Of a stretch of DNA of 13,399 nt, positions 1 to 7,552 are shown in pieces. Both the position numbers and the translations under genes were made by a program. Location: assembly GCA_006227965.1 (NCBI GenBank), contig SBFL01000115.1:1-13399 (forward strand), written 5' to 3'. Under the pieces are notes generated by a model. The model made no database searches, was not told the origin of the DNA, and saw nothing but the letters and a program-made list of their open reading frames with translations. Numbering within the stretch: the first letter of the stretch is position 1; the number at the start of each line of letters is the position of its first letter. The stretch is from Bacteroidota bacterium (lineage in GTDB: Bacteria > Bacteroidota > Bacteroidia > Flavobacteriales > Flavobacteriaceae).

Positions 1-1
1 A

Positions 2-847
2 GAAAAGGAAGTTAAAGTAGGCAATGGGTATGCCATGATATTGGTAGTACTCCTTTTTATCGCGGTTACAGTGGTGGGGATAATCTTATTCCGAAATCCC
101 TGGTTTCTCCTGATGATCCCGGTAATCCTCCTGATGATGCGGGGCTTTTTCATAGTCAATCCAAACAGTTCCAAGGTCCTGGTCCTATTCGGGGCTTATA
201 AGGGAACCGTTAAGGATAACGGGTTTTTCTGGGCAAATCCCTTCTACACCCGAGAGAAGATTTCACTGCGTGCCCGGAATTTTGACAGTGAACGGGTAAA
301 GGTGAATGACAAGATCGGAAACCCGATCCTCATCAACGTGATCCTCGTATGGCAGGTCAAGGATACCTATAAATCTGCCTTTGATGTAGACAACTATGTG
401 GAGTTTGTCAGGGTACAGACCGATGCGGCTGTCAGGAAGCTGGCCGGGTCCTATCCCTATGACAATTTTGATGATGAGGAGGCCGAGCTGACCCTCCGTT
501 CCGGGATGGATGAGGTGAACGAAGCGCTGGAGGTCGAAATCACAGAACGTCTGGCCATTGCGGGGATCAGGGTCATCGAGGCGCGGATTGGCTACCTGGC
601 ATACGCCCCGGAAATAGCCAATGCCATGCTCAAGCGGCAGCAGGCAGTGGCTATTGTGGCGGCCCGCAAGAAGATCGTAGAAGGCGCCGTTGGAATGGTG
701 GAGGATGCCCTGGAGCAACTTTCCAGGGATGGGATCATCGAGTTTGACGAGGACAAGAAGGCCTCTATGGTCAGCAACCTCATGGTGGTCCTGTGCGGGG
801 ACAAGGAGGCCGTACCTGTGGTGAATGCCGGGACCTTAAATTCGTGA
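2..847 (+). CDS. SPFH/band-7 domain membrane protein, 5' end outside the window
   Basis: Membrane-anchored SPFH (stomatin/prohibitin/flotillin/HflK) family protein; such proteins form membrane scaffolds, but the role of this bacterial subgroup is not established. The frame is open from base 2 and adds eleven codons (reading EKEVKVGNGYA) before the ATG at 35. Flavobacterial relatives as I recall them carry a short polar segment ending in a similar NGY-type motif before the membrane segments, so the true start is probably upstream of the window. Counting from the ATG at 35, two hydrophobic segments (about 2-18 and 24-40) are followed by the SPFH domain from about 42 (NPNSSKVLVLFGAYKGTV) to past 200, with the recognisable stretches NPILINVILVWQVKDT and AIAGIRVIEARIGYLAYAPEIA, then a helical tail. 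The next gene starts at its stop codon. The family is confident; the start is unknown. Confidence 0.9.
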   Translation, partial: EKEVKVGNGYAMILVVLLFIAVTVVGIILFRNPWFLLMIPVILLMMRGFFIVNPNSSKVLVLFGAYKGTVKDNGFFWANPFYTREKISLRARNFDSERVKVNDKIGNPILINVILVWQVKDTYKSAFDVDNYVEFVRVQTDAAVRKLAGSYPYDNFDDEEAELTLRSGMDEVNEALEVEITERLAIAGIRVIEARIGYLAYAPEIANAMLKRQQAVAIVAARKKIVEGAVGMVEDALEQLSRDGIIEFDEDKKASMVSNLMVVLCGDKEAVPVVNAGTLNS

Positions 848-849
848 TT

Positions 850-1044
850 TTGAGTAAACGAAAAGCCTTTGTTTTGCGTATCACGCCGGAGCTTTTTAGG
901 CAGGTGGAAAAGTGGGCTGAGGATGAATTTCGCAGTGTAAACGGACAACTTGAGTGGATAATTCACAAGAGCCTTAAGGAGGCGAAACGGTTGCCACAAA
1001 AAGAAAGGAAGGGTCAGACCGGACCTGAAGGGAAAGAGCCTTGA
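850..1044 (+). CDS. Small Arc-type ribbon-helix-helix protein
   Basis: A 64-aa basic protein that looks like an Arc/MetJ-type ribbon-helix-helix DNA-binding protein: a beta-strand segment KAFVLRI, then helices through ITPELFRQVEKWAEDEF and SVNGQLEWIIHKSLKEA, then a charged tail. I place the start at TTG 850, which gives MSKRKAF and matches the MSKKKAF-type N terminus I recall for Bacteroidota relatives. A GTG at 844 overlaps the stop of the SPFH gene in the GTGA pattern and would add two residues. Extension further upstream (to a GTG at 793) would run inside the SPFH gene and gives an unrelated, Gly/Arg/Cys-rich N terminus, so I reject it. The tight spacing implies co-translation with the SPFH gene. 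DNA binding is inferred from the fold only; such proteins may have other roles. Confidence 0.75.
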   Translation: MSKRKAFVLRITPELFRQVEKWAEDEFRSVNGQLEWIIHKSLKEAKRLPQKERKGQTGPEGKEP

Positions 1045-1104
1045 AGTACGGAGAATATATACCTTCCTGTTTTCTGGACTGGTGGAAATAATACATTGTG
1101 AACT

Positions 1105-1854
1105 ATGATGCAAAAGTGTGCCTATACCCTCTGCAGCTTTTTCCTGCTTGTTGTCCCTGCCGGGGCCCAGGAGTCAGACACCGAGATTTGGGTAAATTAC
1201 TCGCTCAAGGTACCCACAACTGAAAAGGTGTCCTACGGAGGGGATATGGGATACAGGCGTATTATTAAACAAAGCAGGGCCAGGCAGTACCTTATACGCC
1301 CTACCCTGACATATAGTTTTAACGAGATTTTTGCCGTGGCCGGGGCTGTGGCTTGGTTCAGAACCTATAGTGAAAATGCGCCGAACCTGAATGAATTCAG
1401 GATTCAGCAGGACTTCAATGTGCGTTGGCCGGATCTTGGCTTTGCCCGTCTTTTTTTCAGGGCCAGACTGGAACAGCGATTCTTCTTCTACAAAAACCTT
1501 CCGGATGATTTTGACCTTCGAGCGCGCTTCCTGGGCGGAGCCCAGACCAAAGACCTAACCTTCCTGGGTGAAAGACGCCCCATATACTTCAAATCCCTGT
1601 TCGAAGGATTTTGGACGGTTACTGCAGAAAAGGCTTCGGAGTTCCTGATCAACAATACACGCTTCCATCTTGCCTTCGGGCATCGGCTGTCCAAAGCCTG
1701 GCGCTACGAGATCCATTACATTCACCAAAGTTCCAGGTTCATCACGACGGAAGGTTCCAAGGTACGCCAGGACATTTTCCGGCTGCGTGTTTTTCATACC
1801 CTATTCGAGAATAAATCCATCCTGCCGGAAATGGTGGACCCGGAAATCGAATAG
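1105..1854 (+). CDS. DUF2490 family protein, probably outer membrane
   Basis: A 249-aa exported protein. Residues 1-22 form a signal peptide (hydrophobic core LCSFFLLVVPAG, then AQ). The mature part begins with a DUF2490-like TEIWVNYSLKVP and alternates short amphipathic strands rich in aromatic residues and Arg: GYRRIIKQSRARQYLIRPTL, FRIQQDFNVRW, RARLEQRFFF, HRLSKAWRYEIHYIHQSS. This matches the DUF2490 family of Bacteroidota, thought to be outer-membrane beta-barrels of unknown function. An adjacent ATG at 1108 is an equally possible start. It lies 60 bases after the ribbon-helix-helix gene with no terminator visible, so read-through from the SPFH gene is possible. It converges on the racemase gene, with 51 bases between the stop codons and nothing notable in them. 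Confidence 0.8.
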   Translation: MMQKCAYTLCSFFLLVVPAGAQESDTEIWVNYSLKVPTTEKVSYGGDMGYRRIIKQSRARQYLIRPTLTYSFNEIFAVAGAVAWFRTYSENAPNLNEFRIQQDFNVRWPDLGFARLFFRARLEQRFFFYKNLPDDFDLRARFLGGAQTKDLTFLGERRPIYFKSLFEGFWTVTAEKASEFLINNTRFHLAFGHRLSKAWRYEIHYIHQSSRFITTEGSKVRQDIFRLRVFHTLFENKSILPEMVDPEIE

Positions 1855-1905
1855 GATCAAACGCCGGGTTGGTAGCGGAGAGAGGAATTAATGATACCCA
1901 GTGTT

Positions 1906-2604
1906 CTAAGGTTCCCCCAAAGCCAGATAAACGGCCTCCTCCGCATGGATGCGCGTTGTGTCAAACACCGGTACCGATACATCGTTTTGTGAAATCAGAA
2001 GGGGAATTTCCGTACATCCCAGCACAACGCCTTCCGCGCCCCGTTCCACCAGGTCTGAGATTACCTCCCTGAAGACCTCTTTGGATGTTTCCCGGATAAT
2101 TCCCTTCACCAGCTCTTCATAGATGATCCGGTGCACCGCATCCCGCTGGTCCGGATCCGGGATGAGGGTTTGGATCCCGTGATCCTCCAGCAGCTTCCTG
2201 GAATAGAAATCCTTTTCCATGGTGAACTTGGTCCCCAGCAGCCCAACGGTTTTCAGCCGTTGGGCGGTAATCCGTTTTCCGGTTGCCTCGCCGATATGCA
2301 GGAAAGGTATGGATACGGCGTGGGTAATGGCCCCACTGCATAAATGCATGGTATTGGTACAGAGTACGATCAGATCTGCACCGCCCTTTTGAAGGCGGCG
2401 GGCTGCATCTGCCATAAGCCCGCAAAGGGCCTCCCAGTCCGCTGCGTGCTGTAGCTTTTCCACCTCGGCAAAGTCCACGGAATACATCAGAGAGCGGCAG
2501 GAGGCAAATCCGCCCCTCAGTCTTTTTACCGTTTCATTCGCGATCCGGTAGTATTCCAGGGAAGATTCCCAACTCATGCCGCCTATGAATCCGATGGTTT
2601 TCAT
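1906..2604 (-). CDS. Aspartate/glutamate racemase family protein
   Basis: A 232-aa cytoplasmic member of the PLP-independent Asp/Glu racemase superfamily, which interconverts L- and D-amino acids by a two-cysteine mechanism. The N-terminal IGFIGGMSWESS motif is the hallmark start of the YgeA/RacX-like group and fixes the ATG at 2604. The two expected catalytic cysteines are present: Cys82 in VLCTNTMH and Cys197 in VLGCTEIPLL. The length is normal for the family and no residue appears to be missing. Substrate cannot be read from the sequence; broad-specificity amino acid racemases belong to this group, so aspartate or glutamate should not be assumed. It is probably a single-gene unit. It is separated from the upstream lipoprotein gene by 175 bases that hold a GC-rich hairpin. 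Confidence 0.88.
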   Translation of the reverse strand: MKTIGFIGGMSWESSLEYYRIANETVKRLRGGFASCRSLMYSVDFAEVEKLQHAADWEALCGLMADAARRLQKGGADLIVLCTNTMHLCSGAITHAVSIPFLHIGEATGKRITAQRLKTVGLLGTKFTMEKDFYSRKLLEDHGIQTLIPDPDQRDAVHRIIYEELVKGIIRETSKEVFREVISDLVERGAEGVVLGCTEIPLLISQNDVSVPVFDTTRIHAEEAVYLALGEP

Positions 2605-2710
2605 GTCTGTGGGGAATCATCTAAACGCACATTTGAAAGGGTTCCATTGGGAAATCGGGGGTTCTCCCCTGAAAAGGAGTAAGGAGCCTATTTTGGAAAA
2701 AGGTATCTTC

Positions 2711-2741
2711 CCGGGGCTTGTCTGCCCTCAGATGCCCCCGG
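2711..2741 (-). terminator. GC-rich hairpin, possible terminator of the lipoprotein gene
   Basis: An inverted repeat CCGGGGC (2711-2717) / GCCCCCGG (2734-2741) with one bulged base and a 16-base loop. On the minus strand it lies 38 bases past the lipoprotein stop, and a T5 run follows about nine bases after the stem. The distance between stem and T-run makes it a weak intrinsic terminator. It could instead be a leader structure for the racemase gene. The same 2605-2779 gap also contains a small hairpin, GGGGG-ttct-CCCC, at 2657-2669. I found no convincing promoter for the racemase there. Confidence 0.3.
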
Positions 2742-2779
2742 CCCGGTAACCTGAAACCCTTAACCTGCTAGCAGAAGAT

Positions 2780-3280
2780 TTATTCCATTCTTTTCATCAC
2801 CCAGCGTTGCACACCCTCCTCATTGGTATCCGTGAAGTAAGCCGAATCCTTCTCAATCGTTACGTGACGTGCATTGCGGGGGTTGTCATTCATGAAGTTG
2901 GGATATTTCGCTACAATTGCATTATGTATGAGGGAATCCCCGACGATTTCATAAGTCCCTGAATTCGAGATCAAACCACTATAGGCATTGATAATATCAT
3001 CGGGGCTTCTTTCCTCTCCTTCACTCAGTTCGGGCCAGGATGGCCGTTCTTCCATAGCTACCTCCACACTGTAGTATTTATCCGTATAAAGTAAGATACT
3101 CTTGTAGGGCTTCCAGTACATGGTGGTATCCGGACTCTTCCAGCTGATGTGATCCAATACCCAGGCCCCTTCCATGGAGGGCTCCTCCATAGGAGCAGCC
3201 ACTTCAGCCGGGGCCTCCTTTTTTTCCGCACAGGCACTAACGAGAGCCAAAGCGAGCATTAAAAGCAATGTGTTCTTCAT
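2780..3280 (-). CDS. Lipoprotein with lipocalin-like domain
   Basis: A 166-aa predicted lipoprotein. The signal peptide has a clean lipobox ending in LVSAC with Cys17 as the lipidated residue, followed by an acidic and Ala/Pro-rich linker (about 18-35). The remaining roughly 130 residues start with MEGAWVLDHISW and include KSILLYTDKYYSVEV, SGTYEIVGDSLIHNA and YFTDTNEEGVQRWVMKR. This order (a GxW strand near the start, an early tyrosine-rich strand, a GTYEI strand and a closing RW-containing strand) resembles the lipocalin-like small-domain families common in Bacteroidota lipoproteins. No catalytic residues are evident and no ligand can be named. It is transcribed divergently from the DinB gene. 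The lipoprotein call is firm; the domain call is moderate. Confidence 0.75.
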   Translation of the reverse strand: MKNTLLLMLALALVSACAEKKEAPAEVAAPMEEPSMEGAWVLDHISWKSPDTTMYWKPYKSILLYTDKYYSVEVAMEERPSWPELSEGEERSPDDIINAYSGLISNSGTYEIVGDSLIHNAIVAKYPNFMNDNPRNARHVTIEKDSAYFTDTNEEGVQRWVMKRME

Positions 3281-3428
3281 GATGGTTCATTATTAGGTTT
3301 GTTGTAAGATACAAAATATTGTCAGCGAGATTTATAGAAAAATCACTAATCATATAAATACCCCTTTGTGAAGTGACAGGATTATTGGTAAATTATGCAT
3401 TCAATCGATACGATTAATTCCGAATCCT
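3281..3428. promoter_or_regulatory. AT-rich divergent intergenic region
   Basis: This 148-base region between two divergent genes is clearly AT-richer than its surroundings and must hold the promoters of the lipoprotein and DinB genes. No full match to the Bacteroidota -7 element TAnnTTTG is present. On the minus strand a one-base-short relative, TATTTTG, occurs at 3313-3319. A short dyad AATCG-ata-CGATT at 3403-3415 lies 13 bases before the DinB start and could be an operator or chance. The promoter role is inferred from position and base composition only. Confidence 0.4.
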
Positions 3429-3965
3429 ATGAAAAATCCCATCTTTTTCTTGCTCGCTTTCCTGATAACTCTGGTTTGTTTTGCACAATCCGATCAGGTC
3501 GCTAAAACACCTTTCACCCAAATGTACCTCCCTGTCTGGCTGGAAGCCAGGGACCACTGCATGGATGTCGCACGGGCAATGCCGGAGGACTTGTACTCGT
3601 ACAAACCCACGGAGGTGAGCAAGACCTTCGGGGAGCAGATGGTACATATAGCCCACACGGTGGAACTGCTTACCAAAAGGTACGTGCAGGGGATGGAGGT
3701 CACCCCCAATACGCCGGATGCCTCAAAGATGACCAAGGCCCAGATCCTCGACCTGCTTGAAGAGGGCTTTGCCTACACTACAAAGGTGATTTATGAGATT
3801 GAACAGTCTCAACTGGACGAGACCTGCGTGATGTACCACAGCGGGAATACTGTGAGCCGTGCGTTTGCTTTTTTTTATGTGCAGGACCATATGGCCAACC
3901 ACCGGGCCAAGGCGAACCTATATGTCCGGATGAATGGGATAGAGCCACCTGAGTATACCTGGTAA
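3429..3965 (+). CDS. Exported DinB-family protein
   Basis: A 178-aa DinB/YfiT-type four-helix-bundle protein preceded by a signal peptide (residues 1-20, core IFFLLAFLITLVCFAQ). The family binds a divalent metal through three histidines. Here the first is His73 in FGEQMVHIAHTVE, and the other two are His154 and His158 in QDHMANHRAK, so the site appears complete. Other family signatures are the YKPT segment before the first His and a C-terminal pattern ending NGIEPPEYTW. Many DinB proteins are cytoplasmic and some are thiol-dependent transferases; the signal peptide here places it in the periplasm, where the activity is unknown. Cys17 lies in a poor lipobox context, so lipidation is unlikely. 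The start is the only ATG giving a proper signal peptide. A propeller-protein gene follows after 96 bases on the same strand. Confidence 0.85.
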   Translation: MKNPIFFLLAFLITLVCFAQSDQVAKTPFTQMYLPVWLEARDHCMDVARAMPEDLYSYKPTEVSKTFGEQMVHIAHTVELLTKRYVQGMEVTPNTPDASKMTKAQILDLLEEGFAYTTKVIYEIEQSQLDETCVMYHSGNTVSRAFAFFYVQDHMANHRAKANLYVRMNGIEPPEYTW

Positions 3966-4061
3966 GAGCGCTTCCCGGGGGATACCTGCCTTCGGATAAC
4001 TAATGTATCTTCAGGAGACACCCACCACCATAACGACCAAATAACCAGCAAAAACTTCCCG

Positions 4062-7000
4062 ATGCGTATTTCCAAGTCAATTACCGCAGGATTCCTGTCG
4101 ACCTGTTTCCTGTGGATTTTCACCTCGACAGCAGCTCAGGAGCCGGATGCCCTAGCCAGGGCCACGGCAGGTTTGGAACTGCGCGGCATAGGCCCTGCTT
4201 TGATGGGGGGGCGGATATCAGATATTGCCGTGCATCCTCAGGATCCGAGCATCTGGTATGTGGCGGCGGGTTCAGGCGGCGTCTGGAAAACAACCAACAG
4301 GGGGACCACCTGGGAGCCAGTCTTTGAAGACCAGCCTTCCTATTCCGTGGGGGCGGTGGCTATTGACCCCGGCAATCCCGATGTGGTCTGGGTAGGTACG
4401 GGCGAAAACGTCAGTGGCCGGCATGTGGGCTGGGGAGACGGCGTATACCGCAGTGCCGATGCCGGGCTGACCTGGAAGCCGATGGGCCTTCCTGCATCTG
4501 AGCATATCGGAAAGATCCTGGTAGACCCCAGAAACAGCAATGTGGTATTTGTGGCGGCGGAAGGTCCCTTATGGTCTTCCGGAGGTGAACGGGGGTTGTA
4601 TAAGACCTCGGATGGCGGGAGCACCTGGGAGCTGGCTCTGGAGATCGATGAAAATACGGGAGTTACCGACGTGGAATTCGATCCTTCCAATCCGGAGGTC
4701 CTCTACGCCGCGGCTTATCAGCGACGGCGGCATACGTGGTCCCTGTTGGGCGGCGGGCCCAATTCAGGCATCTATAAATCAACGGATGGCGGGAAATCCT
4801 GGAGGCGCATGACAGCGGGGTTGCCAGCAGGGGACATGGGCAAGATCGGTCTTGCCGTGACTGTGGCGGATCCGGAAATCGTCTATGCGACCATCGAGGC
4901 AGACCAGCGTGAGAAGGGGTTCTACAGATCCGACGACAAAGGGGAAAGCTGGGAAAAACGCAACGATTATATCTCCGGGGGAACAGGGCCGCACTATTAT
5001 CAGGAAATAGAGGCGTCCCCGGTAGATCCGGACCTGGTCTATCAGATGGATGTATTTTTGCACGTTACGCGTGACGGGGGCAGGACCTTCGATTATTTGG
5101 GGACGGGCAGGGAAAAGCACAGTGATAACCATGCCCTGTGGATTGACCCTGCAGATGGGGAACATTTGATAGCCGGAACGGATGCCGGCCTGTATGAATC
5201 TTTTGACGAAGGTACTTCATGGCGGCATTTTCCAAACCTCCCCATTTCCCAGTTTTACAAGCTCGCCCTGGACAATACCGAACCTTTTTACAACATTATG
5301 GGAGGGGCGCAAGACCTCGGCACCCTTATAGGACCTTCGCGGACCACAAATGTGGAAGGGGTTCGCAACCAGGACTGGTTTGTGCCATTGGGGGCAGACG
5401 GGTATGACGCGGCATTTGACCCGGAAGACCCCAACATAGCCTATATGGAGATTCAGGAAGGTCTGCTGCACCGCTATGACAGGCGTAGTGAAGAGGTGTT
5501 GAACATCCAGCCACAGCCGGGCCCTGCTGACCCGCCTGAGCGATGGAACTGGGACAGCCCGGTCCTGATCAGCCCGCACGACAGGAACCGGATCTATTAC
5601 GGTTCTCAGCGCCTCTGGCGAAGCGACGACCGGGGGAATTCCTGGACCCCCATAAGCCCCGATCTTACTACCAACACCAACCGCTATGTGCTGGAAATGA
5701 TCGGCCGGGTATGGAGTGTGGATGCTCTTTATGACAACGGGGCCATGTCCAAATACGCCACCCTGACAAATATCTCTGAATCCCCTGTGGCGGAGGGCCT
5801 CCTGTATGTGGGTTCCGATGACGGGATAATCCAGGTGAGCGAAGACGGGGGGCAGCAGTGGCGCAGCAGCGGAAGCCTTCCCCAGGTTCCGGAGCGCTCT
5901 TTTATCAATGATGTTGAAGCTTCTCCCCACGATGCCAGCACGGTTTTCGCGGCTGCTGACGCGCATAAGTTTGGAAAGTATACCCCGTATCTTTTTATCA
6001 GCACCGACCGGGGCCGGACGTGGCGGTCCATTACCGGGGACCTCCCGGAGAAGACCATCGTTTGGGCAATCAAGCAGGATCACATCAATCCGGATCTGTT
6101 GTTTATTGGGACGGAATATGGCCTTTATTATTCGGTGAACGGGGGAGTGAACTGGGTAAAACTGAAGGCCGGAGTTCCGACGATTCCGTTCCGCGATATC
6201 GAATTGCACCCGAGGGATGGCGATCTGGTCGGAGCCTCTTTCGGGCGCGGATTTTACGTACTGGATGACTACGGTCCCTTAAGGGAGCTGGCCACTGTTG
6301 TAGGCGCGGGTGCCAATAGCTTATTCCCGGTGCGGGATGCCTGGTGGTACATCCCCAACGCCCCCATGCAGGCCAGGGGAATGCCCACCCTTGGCACCAC
6401 GAGCTTCGTCGCCGATAACCCCCCGTTCGGAGCTGTATTCACCTACTATCTGAATACCCTTCCCCAGACCGAAAAGGCAGTTCGAAGGGAGGCTGAAAAA
6501 TCCCGGCGCAACACTAATTCGGATGTGCCCTTTCCAGGCTGGGATGAGCTCAGGCAGGAATCGGATCAGAGCGATCCCAGAGTCCTCCTCCTGATACGCG
6601 ATCAACACGACAATCCGGTTCGCTGGATTGACGGGGCCGCCGGTAAGGGCTTACACAGGGTAAGCTGGGATTTACGTTATTCCGCACCAGACCCCGTAGA
6701 CCTCAGAAAGCCTGATTTCGTGCCCCCCTGGGTAGGGGATCCTCAGGGACCACTTGCAGCACCCGGAACTTACAGTGTCACCCTTTATATTTTACATGAG
6801 GGTGTATTGGAAGCACAGGGAGCTCCGCAGGGGTTCAGGGTCAAACCTGTAAATACCGCACCTTCTGATACCGATTTTGAGGTGGTGGCCGCATTTCAGC
6901 AGACGACCGGGGAGCTTTCACGTCAGATCTCGGGGGCCAGAAGGCAGATGGAGGAAGCGGACCAACGTTTGCGGCACATACAAGCGGCATTGACCCGGAC

Positions 7001-7331
7001 GCCAAAAGCTGCCCCGGAGCTTTTTGCAGCGGTGAACAACCTTGAAAAAGAACTGTCAGGACTGCGGATGCGCCTGTCAGGGGATCCTGCCCGTCAGCGA
7101 CTGAATGAATCGATGGTCCCTTCCATTAGCTCCAGGGTAGGTCAGGTGGTATATGGCCATTGGGAAACCCGCCAGATGCCAACGGAGACCCAAAAGAAGA
7201 ATATCGAGATTGCAAAGGGAGAATTTGATAGCTTCCGGGCTGCTCTGAAGGCCTTTTTCGAAGACCTGGAAGGTCTGGAGGCCACTCTGGAAAGGGCAGG
7301 GGCCCCCTATACGCCGGGACGGAAATTTTAA
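4062..7331 (+). CDS. Secreted BNR/Asp-box double beta-propeller protein (VPS10/sortilin-like), paralog A
   Basis: A 1089-aa exported protein with a signal peptide (about 1-26, ending STAAQ). Eleven Asp-box (BNR) motifs of the form SxDxGxTW start at residues 76, 130, 181, 239, 289, 335, 379, 520, 592, 646 and 690. The motif-free stretch between 387 and 520, including PPERWNWDSP, probably marks the boundary between two propellers. The propeller part ends near RGFYVLDDYGPL (729-740). A beta-sandwich region follows (about 840-930, with HRVSWDLRY and PGTYSVTLYI), then a helical tail (about 935-1080) ending PGRKF. Homologs are often labelled glycosyl hydrolase or VPS10/sortilin-like. I see no motif proving catalysis, so binding or scaffolding is as likely. 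No typical type IX secretion C-terminal domain is seen. It may be cotranscribed with the DinB gene and is followed by a likely terminator. Confidence 0.88.
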   Translation: MRISKSITAGFLSTCFLWIFTSTAAQEPDALARATAGLELRGIGPALMGGRISDIAVHPQDPSIWYVAAGSGGVWKTTNRGTTWEPVFEDQPSYSVGAVAIDPGNPDVVWVGTGENVSGRHVGWGDGVYRSADAGLTWKPMGLPASEHIGKILVDPRNSNVVFVAAEGPLWSSGGERGLYKTSDGGSTWELALEIDENTGVTDVEFDPSNPEVLYAAAYQRRRHTWSLLGGGPNSGIYKSTDGGKSWRRMTAGLPAGDMGKIGLAVTVADPEIVYATIEADQREKGFYRSDDKGESWEKRNDYISGGTGPHYYQEIEASPVDPDLVYQMDVFLHVTRDGGRTFDYLGTGREKHSDNHALWIDPADGEHLIAGTDAGLYESFDEGTSWRHFPNLPISQFYKLALDNTEPFYNIMGGAQDLGTLIGPSRTTNVEGVRNQDWFVPLGADGYDAAFDPEDPNIAYMEIQEGLLHRYDRRSEEVLNIQPQPGPADPPERWNWDSPVLISPHDRNRIYYGSQRLWRSDDRGNSWTPISPDLTTNTNRYVLEMIGRVWSVDALYDNGAMSKYATLTNISESPVAEGLLYVGSDDGIIQVSEDGGQQWRSSGSLPQVPERSFINDVEASPHDASTVFAAADAHKFGKYTPYLFISTDRGRTWRSITGDLPEKTIVWAIKQDHINPDLLFIGTEYGLYYSVNGGVNWVKLKAGVPTIPFRDIELHPRDGDLVGASFGRGFYVLDDYGPLRELATVVGAGANSLFPVRDAWWYIPNAPMQARGMPTLGTTSFVADNPPFGAVFTYYLNTLPQTEKAVRREAEKSRRNTNSDVPFPGWDELRQESDQSDPRVLLLIRDQHDNPVRWIDGAAGKGLHRVSWDLRYSAPDPVDLRKPDFVPPWVGDPQGPLAAPGTYSVTLYILHEGVLEAQGAPQGFRVKPVNTAPSDTDFEVVAAFQQTTGELSRQISGARRQMEEADQRLRHIQAALTRTPKAAPELFAAVNNLEKELSGLRMRLSGDPARQRLNESMVPSISSRVGQVVYGHWETRQMPTETQKKNIEIAKGEFDSFRAALKAFFEDLEGLEATLERAGAPYTPGRKF

Positions 7332-7367
7332 ACTAATTCAGCTCAAGCTCTTGCAGCGAGAAGTCGG

Positions 7368-7397
7368 GGAACCTTAAGCGATACGGTTGCCTTTTTT
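7368..7397 (+). terminator. Likely intrinsic terminator of propeller gene A
   Basis: Stem GGAACC (7368-7373) pairs with GGTTGCC (7385-7391) with one bulged G and an 11-base loop, followed directly by six T residues (7392-7397). It lies 36 bases after the stop codon of the plus-strand propeller gene. The stem is short but its position and T-run are right. Confidence 0.5.
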
Positions 7398-7408
7398 CGG
7401 GCACCATG

Positions 7409-7549
7409 CCACTACATTAAAGTTCGCAGTCCGCAGTACCAGTCTGCAGTTGCCATATTTTATACCTGGAAGTTATCGAAGAACGCTAAAACCTTGAACT
7501 TTATGTGGTAAATAACAAACCCAACCTGCCAACTGCGGCTTTGTACTGC
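7409..7549. repeat. GCAGT heptamer cluster with two interleaved inverted repeats
   Basis: The noncoding gap between two converging genes holds four near-heptameric units (three GCAGT cores at 7426, 7433 and 7446, plus a CAGT at 7440). The stretch 7433-7455 matches the reverse complement of 7527-7549 at 18 of 23 positions (GCAGTAC and GCAGTTG conserved). A second pair, CCAC...AAAGTTC (7409-7425) and GAACTTTATGTGG (7496-7508), is also inverted. The arms occur in the order a, b, a', b', so they do not nest into a single hairpin. I recall GCAGT-rich intergenic repeats in flavobacterial genomes, but cannot verify that this is such an element. The rest of 7332-7552 shows only the terminator. Confidence 0.5.
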
Positions 7550-7552
7550 CTC

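Noticed and set aside
793..849. Upstream extension of the ribbon-helix-helix protein to a GTG at 793
   Set aside because: The extra residues lie inside the SPFH coding sequence and are Gly/Arg/Cys-rich, unlike the family N terminus, which fits the TTG at 850.
592..1113. A 173-codon minus-strand frame across the SPFH and ribbon-helix-helix genes
   Set aside because: It overlaps two well-supported plus-strand genes completely and has no recognisable features.
3966..4061. Promoter or terminator between the DinB and propeller A genes
   Set aside because: Neither a TAnnTTTG element with a correctly spaced TTG nor a stem with a T-run is present, so no site is claimed.
5217..6209. A 330-codon open frame on the minus strand opposite propeller gene A
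   Set aside because: Antisense shadow of the propeller gene. Its product has no recognisable motif and the sense frame has strong family features.
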